Source: an uncultured Tateyamaria sp.
Lineage (GTDB): Bacteria; Pseudomonadota; Alphaproteobacteria; Rhodobacterales; Rhodobacteraceae
Length of the DNA stretch: 64,000 nt
Assembly: GCF_947503415.1 (NCBI RefSeq)
Contig: NZ_CANNDS010000002.1
Location: 744,001-808,000 of the forward strand
Direction of reading: 5' to 3'
The notes beneath the pieces are model-generated. The model searched no databases. It worked only from the letters and a program-made list of their open reading frames with translations, and had not been told where the DNA came from. Positions 16,201-24,922 of this stretch are shown here, one piece after another. The position numbers were made by a program, and so were the translations under genes. The stretch's first letter is position 1; each line of letters opens with the position of its first letter.

Positions 16201-17103
16201 ATGGGCACCGTTGTCATTCTGGGTGTCTTTGTCGCCGATACCGCCTATCGCGCAGACCGCATGCCAGTGATGGGCGAGACGATCATGGGCACGTCCTTTG
16301 CTCTTGGCCCCGGCGGCAAGGGTTCGAACCAGGCAGTGGCTTGTGCACGGTTGGGGGCGGAAACACATTTCATATCAAGCCTCGGGCAGGATGATTTCGC
16401 CAAACTGGCACTCGACACTTGGGCGCACGCGGGCGTGATCCCTCATGTTCGGCAGATCGCTGACAGCTATACGGGGGCCGCGCATATCTTCATCGAAGAG
16501 GCCACAGGCGACAATGCGATCATTATCGCACCCGGTGCGGCGACCTTGATCTCACCTGCCGATGTTGATGCGCAGGCCGACCTGATCCGAGGAGCGGATG
16601 TGTTCGTCACGCAGCTTGAGCAACCTATAGACGCGGCCATGCGCGGTCTCGAAATAGCGCGCGCTGCAGGTGTCACCACGGTTCTGAACCCTGCACCTGC
16701 TGCCGCCCTGCCCGATGGCATGCTCGCCCTCTGCGATTACATCACGCCCAACGAAACCGAATGCGAGGCGCTTACAGGCATCGCCGTGACAGATGTCGCG
16801 GAGGCTCAAGAAGCCTGTTCAGCCCTCATGGAACAAGGCGTCCGTACGCCGATCATCACAATGGGTGAACAGGGCGCATACCTGTCGGGTCATGGCCTTG
16901 TGCCAGCGATCAAGGTTGGTCCAGTGTTGGAGACCACAGGCGCAGGCGACGCATTCAACGGCGCCCTTGCAGTGGCGCTGGCCGAAGGCCAATCTGCGGA
17001 GCATGCGGTTCAGTATAGCTGTGCCACCGCCGGTATTTCGGTCACGCGCGCCGGCACAGCGCCGTCCATGCCGACTCGGGCCGAGGTTGACGCGATCCTC
17101 TGA
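16201..17103 (+). CDS. rbsK: Ribokinase
   Basis: A 300-residue PfkB-family kinase. The N-terminal GPGGKGSNQAVACARLGAE motif, the NPAPAAALPDGML stretch and NETECEALTG, and the C-terminal TTGAGDAFNGALA motif with the catalytic Asp match ribokinases closely. It phosphorylates D-ribose or a similar pentose at O5. It starts 2 bases after the mutarotase stop. A short inverted repeat (TGCCCG and CGGGCA) lies 3 bases after its stop. Whether ribose or another sugar is used depends on the ABC transporter of this cluster. Confidence 0.85.
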   Translation: MGTVVILGVFVADTAYRADRMPVMGETIMGTSFALGPGGKGSNQAVACARLGAETHFISSLGQDDFAKLALDTWAHAGVIPHVRQIADSYTGAAHIFIEEATGDNAIIIAPGAATLISPADVDAQADLIRGADVFVTQLEQPIDAAMRGLEIARAAGVTTVLNPAPAAALPDGMLALCDYITPNETECEALTGIAVTDVAEAQEACSALMEQGVRTPIITMGEQGAYLSGHGLVPAIKVGPVLETTGAGDAFNGALAVALAEGQSAEHAVQYSCATAGISVTRAGTAPSMPTRAEVDAIL

Positions 17104-17206
17104 ATTGCCCGCCCATCGGCAAGAAACCGGGCACCCACACCAAAAAAGTCGCACAGACGCTACCGTTCTGGCACACTCCTATAACGTGCAACTGGGAGGG
17201 CGCAGA

Positions 17207-19006
17207 ATGCTGGACAATACGCTGGACACCGAAGTTCAAGGATTTCTCGACACATTTGGGCAAGCACTGGAAACCGGCGACATCGATACCGCCGTGGCTA
17301 TGTTCCAGACGGATTGCTATTGGCGCGACCTTGTGACCTTCACCTGGAACATCCGTACGATGGAAGGTCAGGACCAGATCCGCGATATGCTGTCCACCCA
17401 GCTTGGGACCACCAAACCGGGCAACTGGCGCATCGCCGAAGGCGAACCGGTGACCGAAGACGGCGGGATCACAACCGCCTGGATCAGCTTCGACACCGAT
17501 GTCGCGCGCGGTTATGGTCTGGTGCGCCTCAAGGACGGGCTGATCTGGACACTGCTCACCTCAATGACCGAGCTTAAAGGCCACGAGGAGCCGCTGGGAT
17601 ATGAACGCCCGCTTGGTGCCAAGCACGGCGCAGGCAAGGGGCGGCTCAGTTGGGCCGAAGAGCGCGAGAAGGAAGAGGCGGAGTTGGGCTACAGCACTCA
17701 ACCCTATACCGTGATCATCGGCGGCGGTCAGGGTGGGATCGCGCTTGGTGCGCGGTTGCGCCAGCTTGGCGTGCCTACAATCATCGTGGAAAAGAACGAG
17801 CGACCCGGCGACAGTTGGCGCAATCGCTACAAGTCGCTCTGCCTGCACGATCCGGTCTGGTACGACCACCTTCCCTATCTGCCATTCCCCCCGAATTGGC
17901 CGGTCTTTTCGCCGAAGGACAAAATTGGCGACTGGCTCGAGATGTATACCAAGGTGATGGAGTTGAATTACTGGACCAAGTCGACGGTCCAGCACGCCGA
18001 GTATGACGCGGACACCAAGGAATGGACCGTCACTGTCGACCGCAACGGACAGCCGGTGACGCTGCGCCCCAAACAGCTGGTCTTTGCAACCGGCATGTCC
18101 GCCAAGGCGAACATCCCCGACTTCCCCGGAATGGATAAATTCAAGGGCGACCAGCATCATTCATCGAAACACCCTGGACCGGACCAATACAAAGGCAAGA
18201 AGGCGGTTGTGATCGGCTCCAACAATTCAGCCCATGACATCTGCGCCGCCCTTTGGGAAAACGATGTCGATGTGACGATGGTACAGCGATCCTCGACCCA
18301 CATTGTCCGATCTGAGCCGTTGATGGAATACGGGCTTGGCGATCTCTACTCGGAACGCGCCGTCGAGGCAGGTGTGACAACGCAAAAGGCAGATCTGATC
18401 TTTGCCTCCTTGCCCTATCGCATTCTGCACGAATTCCAGATCCCCGTGTACGACAAGATCAAGGAAGTGGATGCGGACTTTTACGCCGGCCTTGAAAAGG
18501 CCGGGTTCCAGCTGGACTGGGGAGCCGACAACTCGGGCCTGTTCATGAAGTATCTGCGCCGCGGGTCCGGCTACTACATCGACGTCGGCGCCAGCCAGCT
18601 TGTGATCGACGGCAAGATCAAGCTGCAAGCGGGCCAGGTGGCCGAAGTTGTAGAGGACGGCGTGGTGCTTGAGGATGGTACAAAGCTCGAAGCCGACGTG
18701 ATCGTTTATGCCACCGGCTACGGATCCATGAATGGCTGGGTGGCCGATCTGATCGACCAGGACACAGCTGACAAAGTTGGCAAGGTTTGGGGGCTGGGAT
18801 CTGACACGCCCAAAGACCCCGGTCCCTGGGAAGGCGAACAGCGCAATATGTGGAAGCCGACACAGCAAGAGGCGCTGTGGTTTCACGGCGGGAACCTGCA
18901 CCAGTCACGCCACTATTCTCAATTCCTTGCCCTTCAACTCAAGGCGCGTATGGAGGGGATCGACACTCCAGTCTATGAATTGCAGGAAACACATCACCGA
19001 CATTGA
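17207..19006 (+). CDS. NTF2-like/flavin monooxygenase fusion (FAD-dependent oxidoreductase)
   Basis: A 599-residue two-part protein. Residues 10-125 resemble an NTF2/SnoaL-like domain (DIDTAVAMFQTDCYWRDLVTF). From about residue 166 comes a class B flavin monooxygenase-like part with the FAD loop IIGGGQGGIALG (171-181), the DSWRNRYKSLCLH segment, a second dinucleotide loop VIGSNNSAHDI, and an ATGY motif near the C-terminus. The start at 17207 has an AACTGGGAGGG site; the frame is open further upstream inside rbsK but that part is not family-like. The substrate is unknown. It may belong to the sugar operon or have its own promoter in the 103-base gap. Confidence 0.85.
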   Translation: MLDNTLDTEVQGFLDTFGQALETGDIDTAVAMFQTDCYWRDLVTFTWNIRTMEGQDQIRDMLSTQLGTTKPGNWRIAEGEPVTEDGGITTAWISFDTDVARGYGLVRLKDGLIWTLLTSMTELKGHEEPLGYERPLGAKHGAGKGRLSWAEEREKEEAELGYSTQPYTVIIGGGQGGIALGARLRQLGVPTIIVEKNERPGDSWRNRYKSLCLHDPVWYDHLPYLPFPPNWPVFSPKDKIGDWLEMYTKVMELNYWTKSTVQHAEYDADTKEWTVTVDRNGQPVTLRPKQLVFATGMSAKANIPDFPGMDKFKGDQHHSSKHPGPDQYKGKKAVVIGSNNSAHDICAALWENDVDVTMVQRSSTHIVRSEPLMEYGLGDLYSERAVEAGVTTQKADLIFASLPYRILHEFQIPVYDKIKEVDADFYAGLEKAGFQLDWGADNSGLFMKYLRRGSGYYIDVGASQLVIDGKIKLQAGQVAEVVEDGVVLEDGTKLEADVIVYATGYGSMNGWVADLIDQDTADKVGKVWGLGSDTPKDPGPWEGEQRNMWKPTQQEALWFHGGNLHQSRHYSQFLALQLKARMEGIDTPVYELQETHHRH

Positions 19007-19024
19007 GTTATCGTTCGTCCAGAC

Positions 19025-19053
19025 GAGCAGCCGCTGCATCCCATCGGCTGCTC
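19025..19053 (+). terminator. Hairpin after the FMO gene
   Basis: A perfect 9-base inverted repeat, GAGCAGCCG and CGGCTGCTC, with an 11-base loop. It begins 18 bases after the flavoprotein stop. No U-run follows, so it is a likely but not typical intrinsic terminator. Confidence 0.45.
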
Positions 19054-19483
19054 GGAGCAAGAACGGGGTCGCCTGACCGGAGCACCCGTACGTGTCGAGT
19101 GGTATCAGTTCATAGGCCGACGAAAACGCACGTTGAACCCGAGCGCACTGTTCCGAAAATTTGCGGCGGGTTTTCCAAGAACCTATCCACCAATGTCTGT
19201 GGCAACACAGCCGCGACAATTAATGTCGCGAAGGCGTATCGAGGCAGATGCACTACTGAGCTCATGTGGCGAAAGGCTCGCACAGGTGTGGTCGATCTGA
19301 TTAAGCATTTGATCGGTCTAACCCCCTGGCGAAAAGTACCAAGCAAATGCTTTGACCAAGACCTTGGATTGGCACTGGCGACGACCCCCGGTCGAACGCG
19401 TCAACTCTCAAAGGCATGATAAAAAACCATTTTTCTACGTGATCGAAGGGGCTTTCTACTCCCTGAACATCGTGTGCTCGTGC
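19054..19483. other. Intergenic stretch without a supported gene
   Basis: Short open frames run on both strands here, but none has a good ribosome site or a recognisable product. The stretch separates the sugar region from the accessory peptide region and looks like the 3' side of two convergent units. Confidence 0.5.
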
Positions 19484-19942
19484 TCACCCAATCAACCGGT
19501 CACGCAGAGCTTCGTCCGGAATTTCGCAGATGTCGGTCCGACCCATGATGTGGTGCCGATTACGTGCAATGCGCCGGTACATCCAATCCCGCACAGGGCG
19601 CGGCAGTATGAAAAGCACTCGCAACACAGCGGCAGGGCGATAGATATGCGCGGCCACCTCGATCATGGCATCCAGGCTGAACCGAACGTCGCCATGTCGC
19701 AGATAAAGCCAACTGTCCGGATCGTCTGGATCCATCCCGTAGTGCAGCATCAAGGATCGTCCCAGACTACTGCCCGCCGGGCAAATCAAAAACTCTTTTC
19801 GATGGTCCCGCCGCGCCACGAACTTCGCGCCGCTGGAACAGGCAGCGCAGGTGCCGTCTACGACCAGCACGTGCCCTTCGTCCGGGAATGCCTGCACATT
19901 CGGGTCGCTGCGGTGCGAAAAGCGTGGAAAGTCCGTCCCCAT
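19484..19942 (-). CDS. DCC-family thiol-disulfide oxidoreductase (DUF393)
   Basis: A 152-residue protein of the DCC family. The thioredoxin-like active site DGTCAAC (Cys32, Cys35) follows the first strand (HVLVVDG), and the C-terminal half has the family's VLRVLFILPRPVRDWMYRRIARNRH segment with two Arg-rich turns. The start at 19942 shares a base with the stop of the HTTM gene (TGATG), so the two are co-translated. DCC and HTTM proteins often occur next to each other or fused. A role in making or breaking a disulfide in the operon's product is inferred. Confidence 0.82.
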   Translation of the reverse strand: MGTDFPRFSHRSDPNVQAFPDEGHVLVVDGTCAACSSGAKFVARRDHRKEFLICPAGSSLGRSLMLHYGMDPDDPDSWLYLRHGDVRFSLDAMIEVAAHIYRPAAVLRVLFILPRPVRDWMYRRIARNRHHIMGRTDICEIPDEALRDRLIG

Positions 19943-20814
19943 CAAGTACCTCCAAGCAGTGCGGCAACCCATTCAGGTTCGAGGAACGTCATCAGCGAGG
20001 CGATCATGTAAAAGCCGAACAGGTGAACGTTAAGGAAAAACCCGAAACTCAGGTGCATTAGAATGGCGGCTGCCATCAACCACGGCCTCAGATCATCGAA
20101 CCACAAACCCGGTCCCAGCACCAGTTCCAGCAGCAGCACACCAAAGGTCAGTATCTGCACGTATGGCGTGCGCAGAAAGAACGGGGGAAAGCGAAACTTG
20201 CGATACATTCGGTTGCTCACCGCATAGTAGACGGCAGTGCCGTTGCGCCATGTCGCGCCCTTGAGTTTCCAATAAAACGTATTGAAATAAATGATACAAA
20301 GCTGGATTTGCATCAGCCGCTGCGCCCAAGGCGCGGCCTCGGTATCGCCACCATACATCCAGGCATCAACCGATAAGGCCTGCCCAGCAGGCGTGAAGAT
20401 CATGAGGAAACACATGATTTTGGCAATCGCGTCTCCTCCATTTGTCATGTGATCCTGACGGCTGACGATCGAACGGGTAGTGACAAAGGCCACGATGAAG
20501 GACCACGGTGTCAGGCACCCGGCGATGACCATCAGCACAGCGATCAAGTGGACAACAAGGATCAGGCGGACCGACCACATCGAGTTCGGCAGGAACAGGA
20601 ACAGCGACAACGCCCGCCCCCTTGTACGCTTGAAATAACGGGTGTATTCTGTAAGCCCTCGCGGCCCAAGGTACTCACGCGCGTGCAGCGCCATGTAGAT
20701 GCCGTCGATCAGTAAAACACAGCCGAAAACAATACGGAACACGGCCATCGGCAGGACAGAGATCGGCTCGAAGAAAAAGCCGTTCCACGCCGCAAGGAGT
20801 GTCTCGGCCGTCAT
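19942..20814 (-). CDS. HTTM-domain membrane protein (SdpB/gamma-carboxylase-like)
   Basis: A 290-residue multi-pass membrane protein of the HTTM family, which includes vitamin K-dependent gamma-carboxylase and SdpB of the Bacillus SDP toxin system. About six hydrophobic segments are visible, starting near residue 22 (LPMAVFRIVFGCVLLIDGIY). FNTFYWKLKG and WRNGTAVYYAV are typical HTTM segments, and YFKRTRGRALSLFLFLP lies in a loop. The start overlaps the upstream gene's stop (ATGA). In SDP the HTTM protein is needed to mature the toxin; in many proteobacteria the HTTM/DCC pair has no known job. Catalysis (carboxylation) is not shown by the sequence. Confidence 0.82.
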   Translation of the reverse strand: MTAETLLAAWNGFFFEPISVLPMAVFRIVFGCVLLIDGIYMALHAREYLGPRGLTEYTRYFKRTRGRALSLFLFLPNSMWSVRLILVVHLIAVLMVIAGCLTPWSFIVAFVTTRSIVSRQDHMTNGGDAIAKIMCFLMIFTPAGQALSVDAWMYGGDTEAAPWAQRLMQIQLCIIYFNTFYWKLKGATWRNGTAVYYAVSNRMYRKFRFPPFFLRTPYVQILTFGVLLLELVLGPGLWFDDLRPWLMAAAILMHLSFGFFLNVHLFGFYMIASLMTFLEPEWVAALLGGT

Positions 20815-21350
20815 TGCCGTTCCTCGGGCGGGCGCGGACGCAAGAAAAAGATTTCCTGCTTCGTGGGCGGGTCACGCGGTTGATCCTGACGGTAGAAATT
20901 GGGCGTCTTCTGCCGGACGCGGAACAGGTGGATTTCAACACAGTCGTCGCCATCCGAGTGCACGCGCAGGAGGTAGTCGACAAGGTCCCGCTTGATCTGG
21001 TTGTCCGCCTTGCTCTGACACACCTGCAGATAGAATTTCAGGTGCTTCTTCCACCAGATCTTTTCGGGGATCGACATCTCCTGAAAGGGTCGTGGTTCCC
21101 AATGGACAATGCGTCCGTCTTTCAGGGTCAACTCTGCCATCGGCCACATGTCAAAGAGGGGTGGATCCGGTGTGAACATTACCCATTCCGCATTCAGCCC
21201 AATGTAGCCAAAGGGTTGATATACTTTGGGTATAATATAGCGGCGTATGGCATTCTGGCGTTCGCAGTCCCAAAATAAAAACCAGAACACAAGGCACAGG
21301 ATCATCACATTGGCCGCGATGTAACCGAGGGTATCCAGAATGGCCATCAT
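20811..21350 (-). CDS. SdpA-like small membrane-anchored partner of the HTTM protein
   Basis: A 179-residue protein with one N-terminal membrane segment (residues 8-27, LGYIAANVMILCLVFWFLFW) and a hydrophilic remainder. After the membrane segment comes EWVMFTPDPPLFDMW (55-69), a W-x-MF-x-PDP pattern shared with SdpA-type and other HTTM-partner proteins, then LKDGRIVHWEP. Its start overlaps the serine hydrolase stop (ATGA) and its end overlaps the HTTM start, so all three are coupled. The assignment to the SdpA group rests on size, topology, this pattern and the neighbour, and is tentative. Confidence 0.6.
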   Translation of the reverse strand: MMAILDTLGYIAANVMILCLVFWFLFWDCERQNAIRRYIIPKVYQPFGYIGLNAEWVMFTPDPPLFDMWPMAELTLKDGRIVHWEPRPFQEMSIPEKIWWKKHLKFYLQVCQSKADNQIKRDLVDYLLRVHSDGDDCVEIHLFRVRQKTPNFYRQDQPRDPPTKQEIFFLRPRPPEERQ

Positions 21351-22870
21351 TGCCAGAACCCCTCTTCTGCGATTGTAAAAGGATGCCCGCCAATCCAGAG
21401 CCGCGCAGGTCCTATGGCGTAGTGAAGACGCTCACCAGCGGCGGGGCCGTCGACCTGCCGCAGGCAGCCTTCCCCGTCCGGTTCAAGCCGCGCCTCCTTG
21501 AATGGGGCAAAGGCCAACACCGTTCCACCGTCACGTTGGTACAGCGCGATACGACCTAAATCCGGATTTGCGTAAAAGCCAGCGGGCAGACGGCAGCGTT
21601 TGGCTCCTTGCGCCTTTGGAAACGCGCGCAGTCGGAAGGAGCGATTGCCAGCATGAATTGTCCCGGCGCCGCGATCCAGCATCAGACCGAACGGTGCAAG
21701 CACGCCACTTTCCGCAATCAACCGCCCACCACCAAGCGTTTGTAACGTCACCGGAGCATCGTCATTGACCACGGCACTTGTGCCCTCGATCCGCAGTGTA
21801 TCTCCGGTATTGGCCATGTAAGTACCGCACTCAGGCCAGCCGGCATGCGGGATCTGCAACGGCTCACCTTGCGCCAAGTGGCGCAACAGCACCATCGCCA
21901 TATGCATCAGGTCAGCCCCCGCCCCTGCACGGTTTGTAGCCAAAGTTACCGACAGGCCACGGCCAGGCAACAAGGCAAAGGCGGCGCCGTGGCCGAAATG
22001 CTCGGCAGCCTCGAAAGCAATGGGCCCCATTGTGCTTTGCCCGACTTGCAAACCGGCTCCGATCCGCAGCCCCCCGCGCGTACCGCCCTCTCGAGCGACC
22101 AAATTGAATAGCCGGGAAAATCGGTCTGCCCAGCCTTGTGCCCCATCCTGTTGAGAGAGACACGTCAACAGCAGTGCCCAATCTGCGACCGTGCCATGCA
22201 GATCCTGACTTGCTGCGGGTGCAGACAGTAAAGGCATCGGCGCTATTTCCAAAGGCAAGCACGCATCGGGATGAAATCCGCGAAGCTGATGAGGCGGCGC
22301 AAGCGGCGGCGGCACCTCTGGCACGCCGACCCCGAGGGTATCCAGGGCCAGCGGCGCGAAGAGCGTGGTCCGGGCAAGGTCCCCCCAAGTCATGCCGTGC
22401 AGGTGTTCCAACACCTGCCCCAACAAAACGAAACCGAGGTTTGAGTAGCGCGCATCGACGTGTCCCGGTTCCACCCGATCGCCGCAAGCAGCGTGCAAAG
22501 CGTCCTGACGAACCTTTGCCCCCGGTGCGCCGGAGCCGCGCGGAATGCCGCCGCGGTGAGATAAAAGGTCCCAAAGTGTCGGCGCAGGCATTACTCGCCC
22601 GAACGGCCCCGCACCGGGAAGGTGCTTGTCGGCGGTATCACTCAACCTACACAGACCCATATCCGCCGCACGCATCAAAAGCAGGCCAGTGATCAGCTTG
22701 CTGAAGGACCCCAACTTATGACGCACAGCAGTTGCCGGGGCCATGTCTATGCCCGGCAGGGCAATATCGACCCGCGGCATGTTGAGCACGCGGGCACGTT
22801 CCGAAATCCAATTCAGCACGTCCGGAGTGTCGCTGTCAGCAACACTCCGAAGCGCTTTGTTCGCAGTCAT
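21347..22870 (-). CDS. Serine hydrolase of the beta-lactamase/esterase family
   Basis: A 507-residue protein with the penicillin-binding/beta-lactamase class C fold. The SxxK nucleophile motif is SFSK (Ser55-Lys58), the second motif is YSN in ARYSNLGF, and a HGA motif in HFGHGAAFALL can serve as the third. About 150 extra C-terminal residues look like a small beta-barrel domain (from about FGLMLDRGAG). No signal peptide is seen, so it may act inside the cell. The start at 22870 was chosen because an upstream ATG at 22924 lies inside the previous gene. It could hydrolyse an ester or peptide bond in the operon's product; D-peptidase activity is possible. Confidence 0.8.
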   Translation of the reverse strand: MTANKALRSVADSDTPDVLNWISERARVLNMPRVDIALPGIDMAPATAVRHKLGSFSKLITGLLLMRAADMGLCRLSDTADKHLPGAGPFGRVMPAPTLWDLLSHRGGIPRGSGAPGAKVRQDALHAACGDRVEPGHVDARYSNLGFVLLGQVLEHLHGMTWGDLARTTLFAPLALDTLGVGVPEVPPPLAPPHQLRGFHPDACLPLEIAPMPLLSAPAASQDLHGTVADWALLLTCLSQQDGAQGWADRFSRLFNLVAREGGTRGGLRIGAGLQVGQSTMGPIAFEAAEHFGHGAAFALLPGRGLSVTLATNRAGAGADLMHMAMVLLRHLAQGEPLQIPHAGWPECGTYMANTGDTLRIEGTSAVVNDDAPVTLQTLGGGRLIAESGVLAPFGLMLDRGAGTIHAGNRSFRLRAFPKAQGAKRCRLPAGFYANPDLGRIALYQRDGGTVLAFAPFKEARLEPDGEGCLRQVDGPAAGERLHYAIGPARLWIGGHPFTIAEEGFWQ

Positions 22871-22898
22871 TTCCGGTCTTTTGCGGCGCCGAAGCCGG

Positions 22899-23720
22899 TC
22901 ACTCGGTGAACACGAAGGAGGCAACGGTATTCAACACGTTTGCCTCGGCGATGACCGCCACCTCACCGGTGGCTCCCGTGATCTGATAGGTCGACAGATA
23001 TTTGACCATGCTGGGAATGCCCGCCGACTGGGAAATTTCCGTCAGCTTGTCCTTCAGCGCGGATTGATCGGAGGCAGGCCAGGACTTCATGAAGGTCGCG
23101 GCTTCGTCGCCGTATGTCTTACCGGACGAATCCCCGGGTACCGCCTTTTTGCCCAGAATGCCGGCAAAGGACAGTACCATTGCCTCCTGTTTATTGCGCA
23201 CATTCGTCGCGCAAGGATCGCTGGCCGCATTATCGCAAGGATAGTCCTTGGTCATCTCGGTATAGAACGAGTCCCAATAGTCCTTCGCCGTGGTTTCGCC
23301 AGAGCCTCCACTGCCGCTGACCGCGCCTTTGATGACGGTCGTCACCTCAGACACGATCTGGCCCATGATTGCGCCACCCAAGAGCAGCGCCAGTGTCTTC
23401 AGTCGGCCTTTTGCTGCGGCGCTGAGGCCGCTGTCGCCCGCAGCATCCGCTGCAGCGTCGGCGGCGGCGTCACCCCCGGCATCCGCAGCAGCATCTGCGG
23501 CCGCGTCCGCGGCAGCGTCTCCGGCGGCGTCCGCTGCGGCGTCGGCTGCTGCGTCCGCGACTGCATCGGCAGCGACGTCCCCAATGATATCGCCGATGAT
23601 GTCAACGATGATGCACCCATGGATCATTTCGACCTGAATGTCAGCGTCCTGGTAAGCAGGTGCAGCGCCCGTGGCGAAGCCCTTGGCGACAAGTTTGTCT
23701 TTGGAAGTATACGTGTTCAT
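22899..23720 (-). CDS. Asp-repeat protein, candidate substrate of the HTTM operon
   Basis: A 273-residue protein of no recognised family. From residue 40 to 96 an Asp occurs at every fourth position, mostly as DAAA or DAAG units (15 Asp). Next comes a hydrophobic stretch (about 109-131, LALLLGGAIMGQIVSEVTTVI), a Gly/Ser linker (133-141), and a C-terminal domain with two Cys eight apart (Cys162 and Cys170, in PCDNAASDPC). No signal peptide is seen at the N-terminus. A strong site AGGGGGA precedes the ATG. It heads an operon of serine hydrolase, SdpA-like, HTTM and DCC genes, so it is the natural candidate for the protein they act on. Function is unknown. Confidence 0.75.
   Translation of the reverse strand: MNTYTSKDKLVAKGFATGAAPAYQDADIQVEMIHGCIIVDIIGDIIGDVAADAVADAAADAAADAAGDAAADAAADAAADAGGDAAADAAADAAGDSGLSAAAKGRLKTLALLLGGAIMGQIVSEVTTVIKGAVSGSGGSGETTAKDYWDSFYTEMTKDYPCDNAASDPCATNVRNKQEAMVLSFAGILGKKAVPGDSSGKTYGDEAATFMKSWPASDQSALKDKLTEISQSAGIPSMVKYLSTYQITGATGEVAVIAEANVLNTVASFVFTE
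23433..23603 (-). repeat. 12-base coding repeat giving Asp every fourth residue
   Basis: About fourteen tandem 12-base units, coding D-A-A-A/D-A-A-G/D-V-A-A-type tetrapeptides (residues 40-96 of the protein). Codons for Ala vary between units (gca, gcg, gct, gcc), so the amino-acid pattern is kept while bases drift, which suggests selection for the protein pattern and not recent slippage alone. Confidence 0.85.
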
Positions 23721-24190
23721 GATTCCCCCTAAAGTAGAAGTTTCGGCGCATCACCAGCTGGTAATATCACGCCATTTCAAATACATAGATACAGAAGGTA
23801 CAGACGGTCAGAAAAAGTTGACCCAACGTCACGTTGAAAATGGTGACGCGCTTGACGTGTCAAATCAAGAGAATAAATCCCTTGACTGCGCGTTAGGGCT
23901 TAGGCGGCCCGACGATGATCTTACCATATTGTCAGCCTCAGGGTTCACTCAGTTTCGGTGCGACACAAGGGTCAAGTAAGTACGAATTTCGTGATCAGAT
24001 ATGCGTCGTTTGTTGGATCAGCGACTTGCATAAACCGCCGTCCGCGCAAACTAATTCTAGGCGTCTTACCGGTTTCGGAGACACACCGTTGGACACTCAT
24101 TCAACGAAAGACAGTTGATCAACTAAAGTGCCTTTTCAGGTCTCAACGGTTGAGGCCGGAGCCCTCAGGCTGACAGTTCAATTCAGAAGC
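23721..24190. other. Intergenic region with promoter-side elements of the Asp-repeat operon
   Basis: No gene is supported. The stretch is richer in A and T than its neighbours. It holds CGTCAC-N10-GTGACG (23827-23848) and TTGAC-GT-GTCAA (23852-23863) about 105-145 bases upstream of the Asp-repeat gene, which are candidate operator sites. The right part is the 3' side of the glycosyltransferase gene. Confidence 0.4.
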
Positions 24191-24922
24191 TCAAATTTCT
24201 GCGCATCGGGTATCGAGACGGAAAATGGGGTCGAAAACGTACTGGAGTGTCTGAAAGATGCGGCAGCGGTAGTCGACAGACACGTTTGGGTACCATTCCG
24301 GAAATAGCTGTTTCAGCAGCCCCTGCTCGGAGCTGGGCCACGCGTCGAGCTGCGGCTGCGCCGCCACTGCCGCAAAAAACTCTCTGCAAAACTCTGTTCT
24401 TCCAATCCAGGCACCACCGTTCAAGTAGCGAAACGGCGAACCCGCGGCCTCTGAGACCGAATGCTCGAAATCTCGAAACACGTCGAGATCCGGCCAGCAG
24501 ACCTTTCCTGCGTTGAACAAAAGGTCGCAGGAAAACTCAGCGTCAAATACATCGACCGCCTGCCCCGGGTCCCGCAGCGCGATGGCGTCGAAGCCATCCA
24601 CCCCTAGCACGTAATTCGATGAAATAGTCTGAAGTGCTTCCAGCGTCAGCGTTGGTTTGTGGATGCTGTTCACCCACTCTTCCACCCCGCGACCGAGAAC
24701 GGAGGGCGCCAGACCCAGGTGGTTTAGGCTCTGTTCGAAGATGCAAGGACCGGAAGTGTCGTTGCTCCAGGTGATGACGGTCAGTCGAGGATCGGGTGAA
24801 CACGTTTGGGGTTGGCTTTCGAAGAAACCGTTCCGTATCTCTGGCCAGTGCGGACTGGCGTCTTGTTGTCCCTGGGCATGAACAATCGTGGGCTGCGTTC
24901 CCAAAAGTGTGTTGGTCAACAT
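24191..24922 (-). CDS. Glycosyltransferase, PLOD-type domain
   Basis: A 243-residue protein like the glycosyltransferase domain of procollagen-lysine hydroxylase (PLOD). After an N-terminal strand (LTVITWSND, 47-55), a metal-binding-type acidic motif VLGVDGFDAI (105-114), the FNAGKVCWPD segment (136-145) and RYLNGGAWIGR (165-175) follow in family order. PLOD-type enzymes move hexose onto hydroxylysine of collagen-like proteins; bacterial and viral relatives glycosylate other substrates. It reads away from the lanthipeptide group and toward the Asp-repeat operon, with a 470-base gap after it. The acceptor is unknown. Confidence 0.72.
   Translation of the reverse strand: MLTNTLLGTQPTIVHAQGQQDASPHWPEIRNGFFESQPQTCSPDPRLTVITWSNDTSGPCIFEQSLNHLGLAPSVLGRGVEEWVNSIHKPTLTLEALQTISSNYVLGVDGFDAIALRDPGQAVDVFDAEFSCDLLFNAGKVCWPDLDVFRDFEHSVSEAAGSPFRYLNGGAWIGRTEFCREFFAAVAAQPQLDAWPSSEQGLLKQLFPEWYPNVSVDYRCRIFQTLQYVFDPIFRLDTRCAEI

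Noticed and set aside
16318-16332. tRNA T-loop-like GGTTCGAACC
   Set aside because: Lies inside the ribokinase gene in the conserved GKGSNQ motif; no cloverleaf around it.
19003-19419. Plus-strand frame of 138 codons after the FMO gene
   Set aside because: Overlaps the terminator-like hairpin, no ribosome site, no family likeness.
23433-23603. CRISPR-like array
   Set aside because: Units are 12 bases without spacers and code a periodic peptide; not a CRISPR array.
22899-23720. Calling the Asp-repeat protein an SdpC toxin homologue
   Set aside because: No signal peptide and no recognisable SdpC sequence pattern; only the neighbours are SDP-like, so identity was not claimed.
22743-23732. Plus-strand open frame rich in Gly/Val/Arg repeats
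   Set aside because: Mirror of the DAAA repeat of the minus-strand gene; the minus frame has the strong ribosome site and operon context.
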